DNA of 64,000 nucleotides from Candidatus Poribacteria bacterium (GTDB taxonomy: Bacteria > Poribacteria > WGA-4E > WGA-3G), in NCBI GenBank assembly GCA_028818705.1, contig JAPPNJ010000029.1, forward strand, positions 1-64,000, in the 5' to 3' direction. The notes under the pieces were generated by a model. It was not told the DNA's origin. It saw nothing but the letters and a program-made list of their open reading frames with translations, and searched no databases. Positions 51,021 through 61,427 of the stretch are shown here, piece by piece. Within the stretch, counting starts at the first letter, position 1; each line of letters opens with the position of its first letter. The position numbers and the translations under genes are program-made.

Positions 51021-52256
51021 ATGAAGATTACAGAGATTGAAGTTCACGAGATCACGCTTGAATATAAGGATTTTCTCGCCTATCAGCTCAATCATTTCTA
51101 CGGTCCGATCCAACGTACCGTGTATATCGTCCACACGGATACTGGTTTGGAAGGGTTGGGTGAGAGTGGGAGACGCGAGCCTCAAGATGTTATTGATCAG
51201 TACATCGGGACAAATCCGTTTGACTGGGTGGGGGATGAAACCTCGCTTGGGCTTGGCACGGCGATGTATGATCTGATGGGGAAGGCAGCAGGTGTGCCTG
51301 TCTATAAGCTGTTCGGACAAAAGTATCGCTCGTGGGTACCTGTGGGCTGTTGGACTGTCTCAACGGATCCGTCGCGTATGGCGGACACCGTTGCTACATA
51401 CGCAGCGCAAGGGTACACATGGATGAAGTACCATCTCTCGCCTTTCGAGAATGTGCTTGACCAGACCGAAGCGATGGAAGCCGTTGCACCAGAGGGATTC
51501 AAAATCCACTACGACTTTACGATGGGTGGAACGGATGACCACATTCCTGAATTGGTTGATGCGCTGTCTGAATACCGAATTGCGGGTTGTTTTGAAGATC
51601 CGTTGCCTGGAGAGGATATACAGGGCTATATTGAACTCCGTCAACGTTCACGACTGCCGATTGTGCTGCACCATTTTCCGATGGGTGCGACGTACGAGGT
51701 GTTCATGCGACCGGCGGATATTTATATGCTCGGTCATGCGAAGATTGGTGATGCGATCCGACGTGCTGGACTGTTTGCTGCGAATGGGAGTCCATTCATG
51801 CTTCAGAATGTGGGTGGAAATATCACGCGTGCGATGACAACCCACATGATGGCAACGTTTCCGACAGCGACCTTTCATTTCCATTCGGATACTGAAACGT
51901 GGAAGACGGATGTAGTCAACGAAAACTTAACGCCAATTAATGGGTTTGTACGCGTTCCTGAATCCTCTGGACTTGGCGTGACGCTGAATCGCGAGGAATT
52001 AGAACGTCTGAAGTCTTTAGAACTGCCGGATCAGAAACGGTGGATTATCAAGTCTGAGTTCAAGAACGGTACGAGTATGTATAACATCGCGGATCCAGAG
52101 AATTCGCTTTTCATGGTGCGTCCGGATTGGAGTCGCCTAATTCCTATGCGTTATACTGCGCCTATTTCCACAACATATTGGGATGACGATGGCACATCGG
52201 AATACCGAGAGATGTTTGAACGTATTGAGAGGGAAGGTGTGGTTTTGGCGAGGTGA
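51021..52256 (+). CDS. Enolase superfamily (mandelate racemase/muconate lactonizing type) protein
   Basis: KITEIEVHEITLEYKDF, MYDLMGKAAGVPVYKLFGQKYRSWVPV, CFEDPLPGEDIQGYIELRQRSRLPIVLHH. Confidence 0.92.
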   Translation: MKITEIEVHEITLEYKDFLAYQLNHFYGPIQRTVYIVHTDTGLEGLGESGRREPQDVIDQYIGTNPFDWVGDETSLGLGTAMYDLMGKAAGVPVYKLFGQKYRSWVPVGCWTVSTDPSRMADTVATYAAQGYTWMKYHLSPFENVLDQTEAMEAVAPEGFKIHYDFTMGGTDDHIPELVDALSEYRIAGCFEDPLPGEDIQGYIELRQRSRLPIVLHHFPMGATYEVFMRPADIYMLGHAKIGDAIRRAGLFAANGSPFMLQNVGGNITRAMTTHMMATFPTATFHFHSDTETWKTDVVNENLTPINGFVRVPESSGLGVTLNREELERLKSLELPDQKRWIIKSEFKNGTSMYNIADPENSLFMVRPDWSRLIPMRYTAPISTTYWDDDGTSEYREMFERIEREGVVLAR

Positions 52257-52318
52257 GAAACCTCGCCTATCCGTGAGTGTCGTGATAGGAACTTATAAAC
52301 CGTTTAGATTGCCTCGGT

Positions 52319-53794
52319 TTATCCATAGGTGACAGTTGAATCAAGTGGATAGATCGGTCGCCTTACGTTTTGGTAGTCATAACTGAAAAGGTTCGGGCTG
52401 TGGACGCCGGGGGTATCTACATCCAGAATCTCGTGTGCGATGGGTGTATAGTCTGCCCGGAAATGGACAGCAGATTTAAGGGCGATGAGTTTACGCGTCT
52501 GTGGCTCAATTCCGACGCTCCGAAGCACTTCGGCATCGTAAGGTTGGATCCGCCTTTCCGTCAAAACGATCTCAACGCCGCCGACTTGAATGACGGCTGT
52601 TCTGCCCATGTTCCCGGCGGTGCCGCGTCCCATTGGACCTTTGAGGATGAATCTACCATCAGAGAGTGTCTTGACATATCCTGTGAGTGCAATGGGTGCT
52701 CCGTGTTGTGTATCTGTTTTCCCACCGACCTCCAGTTGGACCTGGTTTCCAACGCCTGCCTCAACTGCCCGAGCAACCGATTCGGGATCAGCAATCACGG
52801 CGACCACGGCATCTTGAACGTCTGCTTCTATGAATTTCTGTATGATTGTTGTACCGTCACAGGGACCGCCACCGCCGGGGTTATCGGCACCATCGGCGAG
52901 GATAATCGGTCTGCCATCTGTTTGATTGGTGATTTCGATTGCGGATTCGACGGTGTGTAAATTAAATGTGAACTGTTCGCGCATCTCCCAGATGTTAGAG
53001 GCGAACTGGTCGGCGTAGGTATCGGCGAGTTCTACGTCCCCGTTGGTGGTAACGAGTATTGAAACGCCAGCATCCGTTATATCAGCGAATGGAAATCCCA
53101 TAGAAAGAGTTGCTGTCACAACACCGGATTCAGTTTCAAGGGCATGCAATGCCTTGATGACGTCTATCATTGGCGGTTTCATTGTACACTGTGCAGGGGG
53201 TGCGGTCAGTAGAGGGAGTTGGCGGTATGCCATCGTTGGCTGAATTTTGCCCTCGTTCATGCTGAAGAGTAATTGTCCGGCTTCGAACCCGCGTTCGTAG
53301 CAGTCTACATGTGGATAGGTATCGAACCCGATGATAATGTCGGAGTAGTGTGCCATCTGGGCAGTAATATTGGCGTGTAGGTCGAGGGTTGTAACGATCG
53401 GCGTTTCGCCTACGATTTCGCGTACCGCCTGAATCAGGTCGCCTTCTGCGTCTTCCAGTTCATCTGTTACCATTGCGCCGTGTAAGTCGAGGAGCACTCC
53501 ATCAAGTTCTCCAGCGTTCTGCAAAAGTGTTAAAAACTCTGTCTTAAGCGTCTGGTAAGCGGCGTGCTTTACCATGCCAGATGGCGTTGCAAATGCCCAC
53601 AGGAGCAGGACAGGTTGTAAATTGAGTTGTTCTGAGACGTCGAGGAAACCACCGGTAATTGTTCGGGTGCCTCGGAACGCGGTGATAATTTCGTCACCGC
53701 GGTGGTAGCTTCCTTGTTTGAAGTTATCAATAGTTGTAGCGACGGGTGAAAATGTATTGGTTTCGTGTCCGATACAACCGACTGCAATTCGCAT
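52319..53794 (-). CDS. M81 family metallopeptidase (MlrC-like)
   Basis: MRIAVGCIGHETNTFSPVATTIDNF, LLDLHGAMVTDELEDAEGDL, TTLDLHANITAQM, ADGADNPGGGGPCDGT. ATG at 53794. Confidence 0.95.
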   Translation of the reverse strand: MRIAVGCIGHETNTFSPVATTIDNFKQGSYHRGDEIITAFRGTRTITGGFLDVSEQLNLQPVLLLWAFATPSGMVKHAAYQTLKTEFLTLLQNAGELDGVLLDLHGAMVTDELEDAEGDLIQAVREIVGETPIVTTLDLHANITAQMAHYSDIIIGFDTYPHVDCYERGFEAGQLLFSMNEGKIQPTMAYRQLPLLTAPPAQCTMKPPMIDVIKALHALETESGVVTATLSMGFPFADITDAGVSILVTTNGDVELADTYADQFASNIWEMREQFTFNLHTVESAIEITNQTDGRPIILADGADNPGGGGPCDGTTIIQKFIEADVQDAVVAVIADPESVARAVEAGVGNQVQLEVGGKTDTQHGAPIALTGYVKTLSDGRFILKGPMGRGTAGNMGRTAVIQVGGVEIVLTERRIQPYDAEVLRSVGIEPQTRKLIALKSAVHFRADYTPIAHEILDVDTPGVHSPNLFSYDYQNVRRPIYPLDSTVTYG

Positions 53795-54126
53795 GGGCTG
53801 CCTCCTCACGCTTGAATGTTTTGTAAGTTGTAGCGCAAATATATCATATTTTTTTTGGCGTGACAAGGTAAAAGTTCTGATTGGTTGCCCGGTTATCGGT
53901 TATTGGTGAATGTCGGGATTTGAAGGTCCTTTCTATAGGAAGGAAGAAGTAGGCGAATGCGTTAGAGAGGATTCGGCGAGGTTTCTAACCTCGCCTACCA
54001 AGGTGGAGATAATAAGATTTTTGTTAATGAAAAAGCAGGGATTTGATAGAATGATTGATTGGTAGAAGTGCTTAGCTGCCAAATTTCAGAATTAACATAA
54101 CACATGCAGATACAGGAGTAGTCGCT

Positions 54127-55086
54127 ATGGAATATACCTATCTCGGTCGGATTGGGCTGCGGGTGAGCCGTCTCTGTCTCGGCACCGTTAATTTCGGGAG
54201 ACATGCGTCCGAAGAAGATTCGTCGCGAGTGATGAGTCGAGCATTGGAAGCCGGGATTACTTTTTTTGATACCGCTAACATCTATAACGAAGGTTTAACG
54301 GAGACGATTGTTGGAAACTGGTTGGCAGCGGATAAGAGTCGACGCGATCAGATTGTTCTGGCGACCAAGTTGTATGGTTCGACGGGTGAAGGTCCGAATG
54401 ACGGTCGTCTGTCGGCGTATCATATCCGTCGAGCGTGTGAGGATAGCCTACGCCGTCTGCAAACCGATCACATAGATTTGTATCAGATGCACCACATTGA
54501 TCGCCGTACGCCGTGGGCTGAGATTTGGCAGGGGATGGAGCAATTGGTGCGTGAAGGAAAGATTTCATACGTTGGGAGTAGCAATTTTGCTGCGTGGCAC
54601 ATTGCTCGCGCACAAGGCATCGCTGCCCAACGCAATTTCCTTGGGCTTGTCTCAGAGCAGAGCGTATATAATCTCCGCAGCCGAAAGATTGAACTTGAAG
54701 TCCTTCCGTGTTGTCGCCAACTCGGTTTGGGCGTAATTCCGTATAGTCCGATGGGCGGTGGATTGCTCTGTGGTGTATTGGACAATCCCATGACTGGACG
54801 ACGTGGCAGGGAATCGAACAGAGAAGTGATCGAAACGCATCGATCACAATTTGAGGCATACGAAGTACTCTGTGCATCGATAGGACAACAGCCGGCTAAC
54901 GTTGCTTTGGCGTGGGTACTCAACAACCCGGACGTTACGTCACCGATTATTGGACCGCGGACGATTGAACAGCTTGAGGAGAACTTATCGGTCTTGGAAT
55001 TGCAATTGGATGATGAAATACTCGCGAAACTGGATGAGATTTGGGCGGGACCTGGTGGCGAAGCACCGGAGGCGTATGCGTGGTAA
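54127..55086 (+). CDS. Aldo/keto reductase
   Basis: YTYLGRIGLRVSRLCLGTVNFG, FFDTANIYNEGLTE, YQMHHIDRRTPWAEIWQGMEQLVREGKISYVGSSNF. Confidence 0.96.
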   Translation: MEYTYLGRIGLRVSRLCLGTVNFGRHASEEDSSRVMSRALEAGITFFDTANIYNEGLTETIVGNWLAADKSRRDQIVLATKLYGSTGEGPNDGRLSAYHIRRACEDSLRRLQTDHIDLYQMHHIDRRTPWAEIWQGMEQLVREGKISYVGSSNFAAWHIARAQGIAAQRNFLGLVSEQSVYNLRSRKIELEVLPCCRQLGLGVIPYSPMGGGLLCGVLDNPMTGRRGRESNREVIETHRSQFEAYEVLCASIGQQPANVALAWVLNNPDVTSPIIGPRTIEQLEENLSVLELQLDDEILAKLDEIWAGPGGEAPEAYAW

Positions 55087-55157
55087 TGGACGGTGGAATG
55101 TTGAGTTTGTGTTACGATGATCTTGTAACGCGATTTAGACGGTAAGGAGTTGAAAGT

Positions 55158-56369
55158 ATGGCATACGAGAATGAACTTTTTCAGGAACGCGTCGTTCGTG
55201 TGGAACGACCGTCTAAACACTTTACATTGCTGCGCGCTCCGAATGGCGAGTTCCTTGGTGCGTCCGACGATAATGAACTTGCGATCTGTGACTATGTGGA
55301 CGATAAGACGATATGGGACTCTGTTGAAGGTCGGACTGCCTATCGCCATGTGGTTACGAATCTTGTACTTGAAGCAGAGGCTGCGGATTCCACGGAGGGC
55401 TGTTATCTTCGTCATAAAAGTGTCCGACTTGCGGGCAACGGTGCGGCGGCAGCAGATGAAGGTGCGATCTTTTCCCCCGGACATGGACCTGCACATCTTC
55501 CATCGGAGTATCTAAAATTCCTAAAGGAGAACGGTTGGGTTTGTCTTCCAGCTATTCTGTCACCTGATACCGTTGAGGCGTTGGAGCGGATTAGTTGCAC
55601 AGGTCGGTGGGATAGCGAAACCTACGATCGGAGTACAGGAACGTTGGTTAAGGGTGTGGCTGTTGCACAAGCTGCGACGGAGCCGGTGTCCTTGTGGTTA
55701 ATGCGTCAATATATGCGGACGAGTGAAATTCGATTTGGGCATCCACCGGGCTTCGCGATACTCACGCCGGACGATGGCGAGCGGGATGTACAAGGTTGGC
55801 ATTCCGATTTCCCTTATCATTGGGGTATTTTTGCTACGCGTGGCACGGGTCCAGAAATACCGCCCCACAATTTCCCGGAACTCGTTATGGGCGTTCAGCG
55901 GAATCTCTGCGTCTCGGAATTCCGTAAAGAGAATGGGGCGACCTGTTTCAAACTCGGATCGCACGTACTCGGTGAGGGTCCGCCGGATGAATGGGGGCCT
56001 GGACACATCTATCGACAGCAGGGCTACCGAGCTGCACATGGGTTGCCCTACAACGGCCCCGATGCGGATGTTGTGGAGGCACCGGGCGGAAGTTATATTC
56101 TCTACGATTCGAGGATTTGGCATCGTGCAGGGGTGAATCGTACAGAGCGGAAACGCGCTGCGATGTTGCAAGCCGTTATTCCGGTGTACATAGTGCCGAA
56201 AACCGATACCAGCCGCGCTTATCGGAATTTTATCAATAGTCCGCTCGTTGATGCGTTGACACCGTTAGAACTGCAAGAGCTTAAAGCCTTGATGATAACT
56301 AAAATCGAGAGTGCCGGTCAGAAGCATGTCGTCACGATTGACGAGACGTTAAGCGAAATGGTGGGATAA
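55158..56369 (+). CDS. Phytanoyl-CoA dioxygenase family protein
   Basis: FLKENGWVCLPAILSPDTVEALE, VQGWHSDFPYHW, SYILYDSRIWHRAGVNRTERKRAAM. Confidence 0.88.
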   Translation: MAYENELFQERVVRVERPSKHFTLLRAPNGEFLGASDDNELAICDYVDDKTIWDSVEGRTAYRHVVTNLVLEAEAADSTEGCYLRHKSVRLAGNGAAAADEGAIFSPGHGPAHLPSEYLKFLKENGWVCLPAILSPDTVEALERISCTGRWDSETYDRSTGTLVKGVAVAQAATEPVSLWLMRQYMRTSEIRFGHPPGFAILTPDDGERDVQGWHSDFPYHWGIFATRGTGPEIPPHNFPELVMGVQRNLCVSEFRKENGATCFKLGSHVLGEGPPDEWGPGHIYRQQGYRAAHGLPYNGPDADVVEAPGGSYILYDSRIWHRAGVNRTERKRAAMLQAVIPVYIVPKTDTSRAYRNFINSPLVDALTPLELQELKALMITKIESAGQKHVVTIDETLSEMVG

Positions 56370-56402
56370 TTAGCAGTCAGCAGTCAGGACGTTCCGCTAC
56401 GC

Positions 56403-56439
56403 AAATCAACGGTATAAAGCCCGTGTGGGCTTCCCCGCA
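56403..56439. repeat. Family 1 hairpin
   Basis: aaatcaacggtataaagcccgtgtgggcttccccgc. Confidence 0.75.
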
Positions 56440-56553
56440 CTCTCAGCGGTCAGTAACCCGTTTATGGCGTGTAAAAACGTTGCAGCTGCCAGAGGTTCTA
56501 CTGATTGCTGAAAGCGCAGCGACCTGATGGCTGATAGCCATAAGAAAGGAGTA

Positions 56554-58017
56554 ATGATGGAAAAACGTCCGAATATTTTATGGTATTGTACGGATCAACA
56601 ACGTTTCGACACAATCGGAGCGTTAGGTAACCCGCATATTAACACGCCGAGACTCGACGAATTTATGGGTCAGTCGGTCACGTTCACGCACGCCTATTGC
56701 CAGTCTCCGATCTGCACGCCTTCTCGTGCGAGTTTTCTGACGGGCATGTATCCCTCAGCTGTGAGCGTTACTGGCAACGGCAACCCTGTTTTCCCTGAGC
56801 ATTATGAGGATCGGTTGATTACGCACGCCCTCGCGCAGGACGGATACGACTGCGGATTGATTGGTAAGCTCCACCTTGCGAGTGCCTTTGAAACCCAAGA
56901 GGCACGTGTGAATGACGGGTATCGCTATTTCCAATATAGTCATGACCATGGCAAGCCGAATGCGCTCGGACACGAATACGCAGATTGGCAACGCGCAGAG
57001 GGCGTTGATCCTGAGGCGTTGATAGCGGGAAAGGCGATTTCCCAAAAGTATCCGAACAGGAGTGGACGTGTGCAAGAGCCAACCCCTGCGCTTGACAATA
57101 TTCCCCCGCATCTCCACCAGACCTACTGGTGTACCGAAAAAACGATTGAATTTATCCAGAAGAATCGTCGGGAAAATCAACCGTGGCTGTTGAGTCTCAA
57201 TCCGTTTGATCCGCATCCGCCGTTTGATGCGCCTTGGGAATATTACCGGCGGTATGATCCGGAAACATTACCGGGTCCACATTTTCAGGAGAGCGACATT
57301 GCCTTTCAGTCAAAATTGACGGAAGCGGGTATCGACTTTCAATCTCAGGCGAAACCGCCTGCGGAGTGGGACGACAAACGCATGCAAGCGTCTTATTACG
57401 CTATGATTGAGCAGCTTGACCATGAGTTTGGACGTATACTCGACTATCTTGATGCCGAGGGACTCCGCGAGGACACTATTGTTGTTTTCACTTCCGATCA
57501 CGGGGAGGCACTTGGGGATCACGGGTTGGCATTCAAAGGGTGTCGTTTTTACGAGGGATCGGTGCGGGTGCCGCTCATGATTTCGTGGCCCACACATTTC
57601 TTGCAGGACGTTCAAAGTGATGCACTCGTTGAGCTGCTCGACATTGTTCCGACGTTGTATGATGCGTTGGGTATGGACATTCCCTACTATGTGCAGGGCA
57701 AATCGCTTGCACCACTGTTGCACGGTGATGTTCCTGCTGGCGAACATCGTGAGGGGGTTCGTTGTGAGTTTTTCGATGCGATCTCAATGCCGGATCGTAC
57801 CCATGCCACAATGTATCGGGACCGACGCTGGAAGCTTGTTGTGTATCATCAGAAGGGAATTTGCGAGTTGTATGATCTCGATAACGACCCATGGGAACAC
57901 AACGATCTCTCGGAGCATGCCGATTATCAGGCTGTCAAGTGGGAGTTGATGCAAAAGAGTTTCGATGCGGCGATCTATGCGCATCCGCAGATGATACCGC
58001 GGACGGCTTCGCACTAA
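56554..58017 (+). CDS. Sulfatase (formylglycine type I)
   Basis: RPNILWYCTDQQRFDTIGALGN, SPICTPSRASFLTGMYPS (C-x-P-S-R), TIVVFTSDHGEALGDHGL. ATG at 56554 or 56557. Confidence 0.96.
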   Translation: MMEKRPNILWYCTDQQRFDTIGALGNPHINTPRLDEFMGQSVTFTHAYCQSPICTPSRASFLTGMYPSAVSVTGNGNPVFPEHYEDRLITHALAQDGYDCGLIGKLHLASAFETQEARVNDGYRYFQYSHDHGKPNALGHEYADWQRAEGVDPEALIAGKAISQKYPNRSGRVQEPTPALDNIPPHLHQTYWCTEKTIEFIQKNRRENQPWLLSLNPFDPHPPFDAPWEYYRRYDPETLPGPHFQESDIAFQSKLTEAGIDFQSQAKPPAEWDDKRMQASYYAMIEQLDHEFGRILDYLDAEGLREDTIVVFTSDHGEALGDHGLAFKGCRFYEGSVRVPLMISWPTHFLQDVQSDALVELLDIVPTLYDALGMDIPYYVQGKSLAPLLHGDVPAGEHREGVRCEFFDAISMPDRTHATMYRDRRWKLVVYHQKGICELYDLDNDPWEHNDLSEHADYQAVKWELMQKSFDAAIYAHPQMIPRTASH

Positions 58018-58361
58018 CAGGGGTTTCATGGTGATTTTTGTGTTGGTACGTACATACCTCTTCAGAAATCAATTGGATAGATGAGATTGGATAAGGGGTG
58101 ATGAATCGCCCTACTACAAGCTGCTGGTTGTAGACCGGAACTATCCGATTGAATACTTAATTTTCATCAAAGCGCGCCAATTCATCTGTTAATTCGGCGC
58201 GCTTCTTTGTAAATGTAATTGGTGTGGGTGTAGTCTAAGCGTTTGAGAAAAATCATAGTGGGAATACTTAAATTGGAGCCCGGATTTCTTTCGTTGATTT
58301 GCCTGAGTTTATGGAACTTTTACACTACAGATGTGTGTCATTAGTAGTTGGATGGAGCCAT

Positions 58362-58390
58362 GTCATAGTACCCACATGCTAAAGCATGGC
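58362..58390 (-). repeat. Solo element resembling the right end of the nearby TnpB element
   Basis: gtcatagtacccaca matches gtcatagcacccaca (59980-59994) at 14/15, followed by hairpin CATGCT-AA-AGCATG. Confidence 0.5.
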
Positions 58391-58461
58391 ATTTTGAAAA
58401 TGAAGAGGATGATAAGCAATTTATGATTTTTAAACCAGTTCCTGTCGCGAGGTTGTAGACG

Positions 58462-59865
58462 ATGCGCCGTTCTAAGAAAAATATATTCCTACTTCTCAAC
58501 AGTGTCATGTTATTCATGACCACGGGCTGTTTTGCTAATGCTTTCTACACTGCAAGCCAGAATGAGGTGTTCACATCGAATTTGCCAATTGTGATTATTG
58601 ATACACTTGGGATGTGGATTCCTGATGAACCCAAAATTCCTGCACGGATGTGGATTATTTATGATGAATCTGGTGGTAGAAACGCTTTGTATAGTCCGCA
58701 TATCAATTTTGAGGCGGAAATAGGTATAGAGGTCAGAGGCAAGACTTCGCAGTCGTTTCCAAAATCGCAATACGGGTTTGAAATTCGGGACAGTGCGGGC
58801 AACGACAGAGATGTATCGTTATTACAATTGCCAGCGGAATCGGACTGGGTTTTGAACGGTCCGTTTTCGGATAAAACCCTTATGCGCAACTACTTGGCGT
58901 ATGAGTTCAGTAATCGAATCGGTAGGTACGCGAGTCGAACAAAATTTGTTGAAGTATTTCTCAATGAGAGGGGGGATACGCACATAGGCGGGGAACATTA
59001 CGTTGGTGTTTATCTATTGATAGAAAAGATTAAGCGTGGAAAAGAACGGGTCAATATACAATCTTTGAAACCTACGCAGAATGCGCCGTCGGAAATCACT
59101 GGCGGATATATCCTGAAAATCGACAAACGGGACCCGTATGATGGCTATTTCTATACCCGATATGGCACCCGGTTGATTCATGTGTATCCGAAGGGACGCG
59201 AGATCTCTCTTGCTCAAAAAGCGTGGATTCAGGACTATATGAATGCCTTTGAGTTGGCGTTAGCGGGAGAAGACTTTAAGGACCCAAAGCGCGGATATGC
59301 CAAGTACATTGATACAGATGCTTTTATTGATCATTTCATCCTCAATGAACTTTTCAAAAACACAGACGGATTCCGGAACAGTACATACATGTACAAAGAC
59401 AGAAACGCCAAACTGAAAATGGGACCGGTTTGGGATTTCAACTTATCGATGGGCAATACAGTTTTCTATAGAGGCTGGGAGACAGATAATTGGCTTATCG
59501 ATACAAACCCTGTTCCTTTCTGGTGGAGCCGACTGTTAGCGGACGAAAACTTCAAACGACGACTCGTTGAGAGGTGGAAGACGCTTCGGAAGAATGAGCT
59601 TTCCACTTCGAAACTCCTTGACGAGATTGATCGGACTACTGTGTATCTGTCCGAGGCACAAAAGCGAAACTTCCAAAGATGGCGCGTGCTGGGTCGTCGT
59701 ATATTGGGTAATCCGTATCCTGGTCCACCGAGTTATGAACAAGAAGTTCTCCAATTAAAAACATGGTTGCAGGCTCGGCTGAAATGGATGGATGCGAATA
59801 TTGACGCGCCTCTACGACCGGAAGATAACCTTCGTCGGTCGGTGATTAGGCGTGTATTTGACTAA
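58462..59865 (+). CDS. CotH-family protein
   Basis: IEVRGKTSQSFPKSQYGFEIRD, DWVLNGPFSDKTLMRNYLAYEFSNRIGRYASRTKFVEVFLNE, GVYLLIEKIKRGKERVNI, LKMGPVWDFNLSMGN. Confidence 0.92.
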   Translation: MRRSKKNIFLLLNSVMLFMTTGCFANAFYTASQNEVFTSNLPIVIIDTLGMWIPDEPKIPARMWIIYDESGGRNALYSPHINFEAEIGIEVRGKTSQSFPKSQYGFEIRDSAGNDRDVSLLQLPAESDWVLNGPFSDKTLMRNYLAYEFSNRIGRYASRTKFVEVFLNERGDTHIGGEHYVGVYLLIEKIKRGKERVNIQSLKPTQNAPSEITGGYILKIDKRDPYDGYFYTRYGTRLIHVYPKGREISLAQKAWIQDYMNAFELALAGEDFKDPKRGYAKYIDTDAFIDHFILNELFKNTDGFRNSTYMYKDRNAKLKMGPVWDFNLSMGNTVFYRGWETDNWLIDTNPVPFWWSRLLADENFKRRLVERWKTLRKNELSTSKLLDEIDRTTVYLSEAQKRNFQRWRVLGRRILGNPYPGPPSYEQEVLQLKTWLQARLKWMDANIDAPLRPEDNLRRSVIRRVFD

Positions 59866-59979
59866 TGGCTGTTGGCTGTTGGCAAGAGGTTATTCGTAAC
59901 TCGTAAATCCTCCTTGCTAATCGCTAATCGCTATTTAATAATCCAAGCACCTCTTTTCTTTCTTGCCAATTGCTATAGG

Positions 59980-60110
59980 GTCATAGCACCCACACCCTAT
60001 GAGGGTGGGGCTTGTGCTTCGTAGCAGTCTGCCTTCATTTGAAGGTCTTACGTCTGCTCCACATAGGGTTCTAAGCAGCCCCGTAAGATGTTGATAGCAG
60101 CGTTGATGTC
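59980..60110 (-). ncRNA. Candidate omegaRNA/right end of the TnpB element, overlapping the tnpB 3' end
   Basis: Downstream of tnpB, reverse strand GCACAAGCCCCACCCTCATAGGGTGTGGGTGCTATGAC forms a GC-rich hairpin; position matches known IS200/IS605 omegaRNAs. 5' limit is arbitrary. Confidence 0.45.
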
Positions 60111-61193
60111 TCTATCGTGGTCTGAACCACATTCAGAGCATATCCACTGCCTATCTGAAAGCGAAAGATTGTTATTCTGGTGTCCACAGTCCGAACACAG
60201 CTTACTCGTAGCAGTCCACCGCCCGACTTGACGGAACTCACGATTATGTTTCAAACACTTGTATTTCAGAATCTCAACAAACTGGGAGAAAGCCAAATCA
60301 GAGACTTTACGACCCCAAAGCCGTTTCATGCCTTCAAGGTTGAGCGTCTCGGTAGCGATAAGGTCAAACCGCCTACACAAATCAGTCGCAAGTTTCCAAT
60401 GCCAATCTTTGCGTTGGTTGGAAACTTTGCGATAGAGGGATGCGAGTTCACGGACACCACGATAGTAGTTGTTAGAACCTTTGATCTTTCGGCTGACGGC
60501 TTTATTGAGTTGGCGGAGTTGTTTCAAAGTCGTTCTCAAGGGTTGTGGGTGTTGTATCTTCTCACCTGTGTTCAGTGTCAGGTAGGTATCCATACCGAAG
60601 TCTACCCCTACGCTTTTATCTGTAGCGGGTAGCACTTCTTTGGACGTGTTATCTGTCACGACATAAAGCCAATACGTTCCAACAGAATCCCGAAGGATTT
60701 GGATATAACGGACATTGCCATGCCACTCACGATGTTGATGGAAAGAGAAATAGATACGCTCAAATTTCAAGGCATGCGCATTGTTATCCCACACCTTGAA
60801 CGAAATACGGATACGCCCTTGTTCAAGTTTATAGGCGGTTTGGAACTTCGCAGAACGAAACTTATGGCGTGCTTTAGGTTTAGGGGTGCCGACGCGTCTG
60901 CCGTTCTTGCCGTTCTTAAGCCAATCAAAGAAACGTTGCCAAGCGATGTGCAGGCGGATAATCACAGCGTCAAGTGTGTCACGAGGTATCCACGCCCAGT
61001 GTTGCTTGGTACGTTGGAGCAACTTCGTCAAGTGCGGTTGCAAGCGAAAGCGTCCAGCATATTTCCCATAGATGCGGTAGTAGCGTTTTTCCAAGCGGAG
61101 AAAGTGGTTATAAACATCGGCAAGGTCATCAAGCATGTTGCCCAAACGTTTATTTTTCGGATGGTTGCGTATCTGATATTTGTAGGTTCGCAT
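60048..61193 (-). mobile_element. tnpB: IS200/IS605-family TnpB nuclease, intact ORF, no tnpA seen
   Basis: RuvC motifs VGVDFGMDTYL, IATETLNLEGM, DHDRDINAAINI; zinc ribbon CSDCG...CSECG; left-end hairpin TGGCTgaacaacaAGCCA at 61215-61232. Confidence 0.9.
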
Positions 61194-61257
61194 TCAATTA
61201 TTATAGCATATTATTGGCTGAACAACAAGCCATAAACCCAATGGAGACGGGCTTTCC

Positions 61258-61331
61258 TCCCCCGGTGAATGCCATACGGCATTCATACCCGGTAAAGCCT
61301 ATAAAGGCTTTATACCGTTGATTCTGATTCT
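61258..61331. repeat. Two family 1 hairpins, inverted orientation, beside the TnpB left end
   Basis: Reverse complement aatcagaatcaacggtataaagcctttataggctttaccgggtatgaatgccgtatggcattcaccggg. Confidence 0.8.
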
Positions 61332-61427
61332 AAAGACAGAGGTTTCCAGCCCGAAGATTTGATGAATTTTGAAGGCTGTTTCGCTGATAACTACTAATAT
61401 AGAAAAGTAATAGAAAAGGAAAGTGTT

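Noticed and set aside
54483-55496. 337 aa ORF antisense to aldo-keto reductase and PhyH genes
   Set aside because: Spans two convincing genes on the other strand.
60180-61321. Plus-strand ORFs opposite tnpB
   Set aside because: tnpB has complete catalytic motifs; these are antisense translations.
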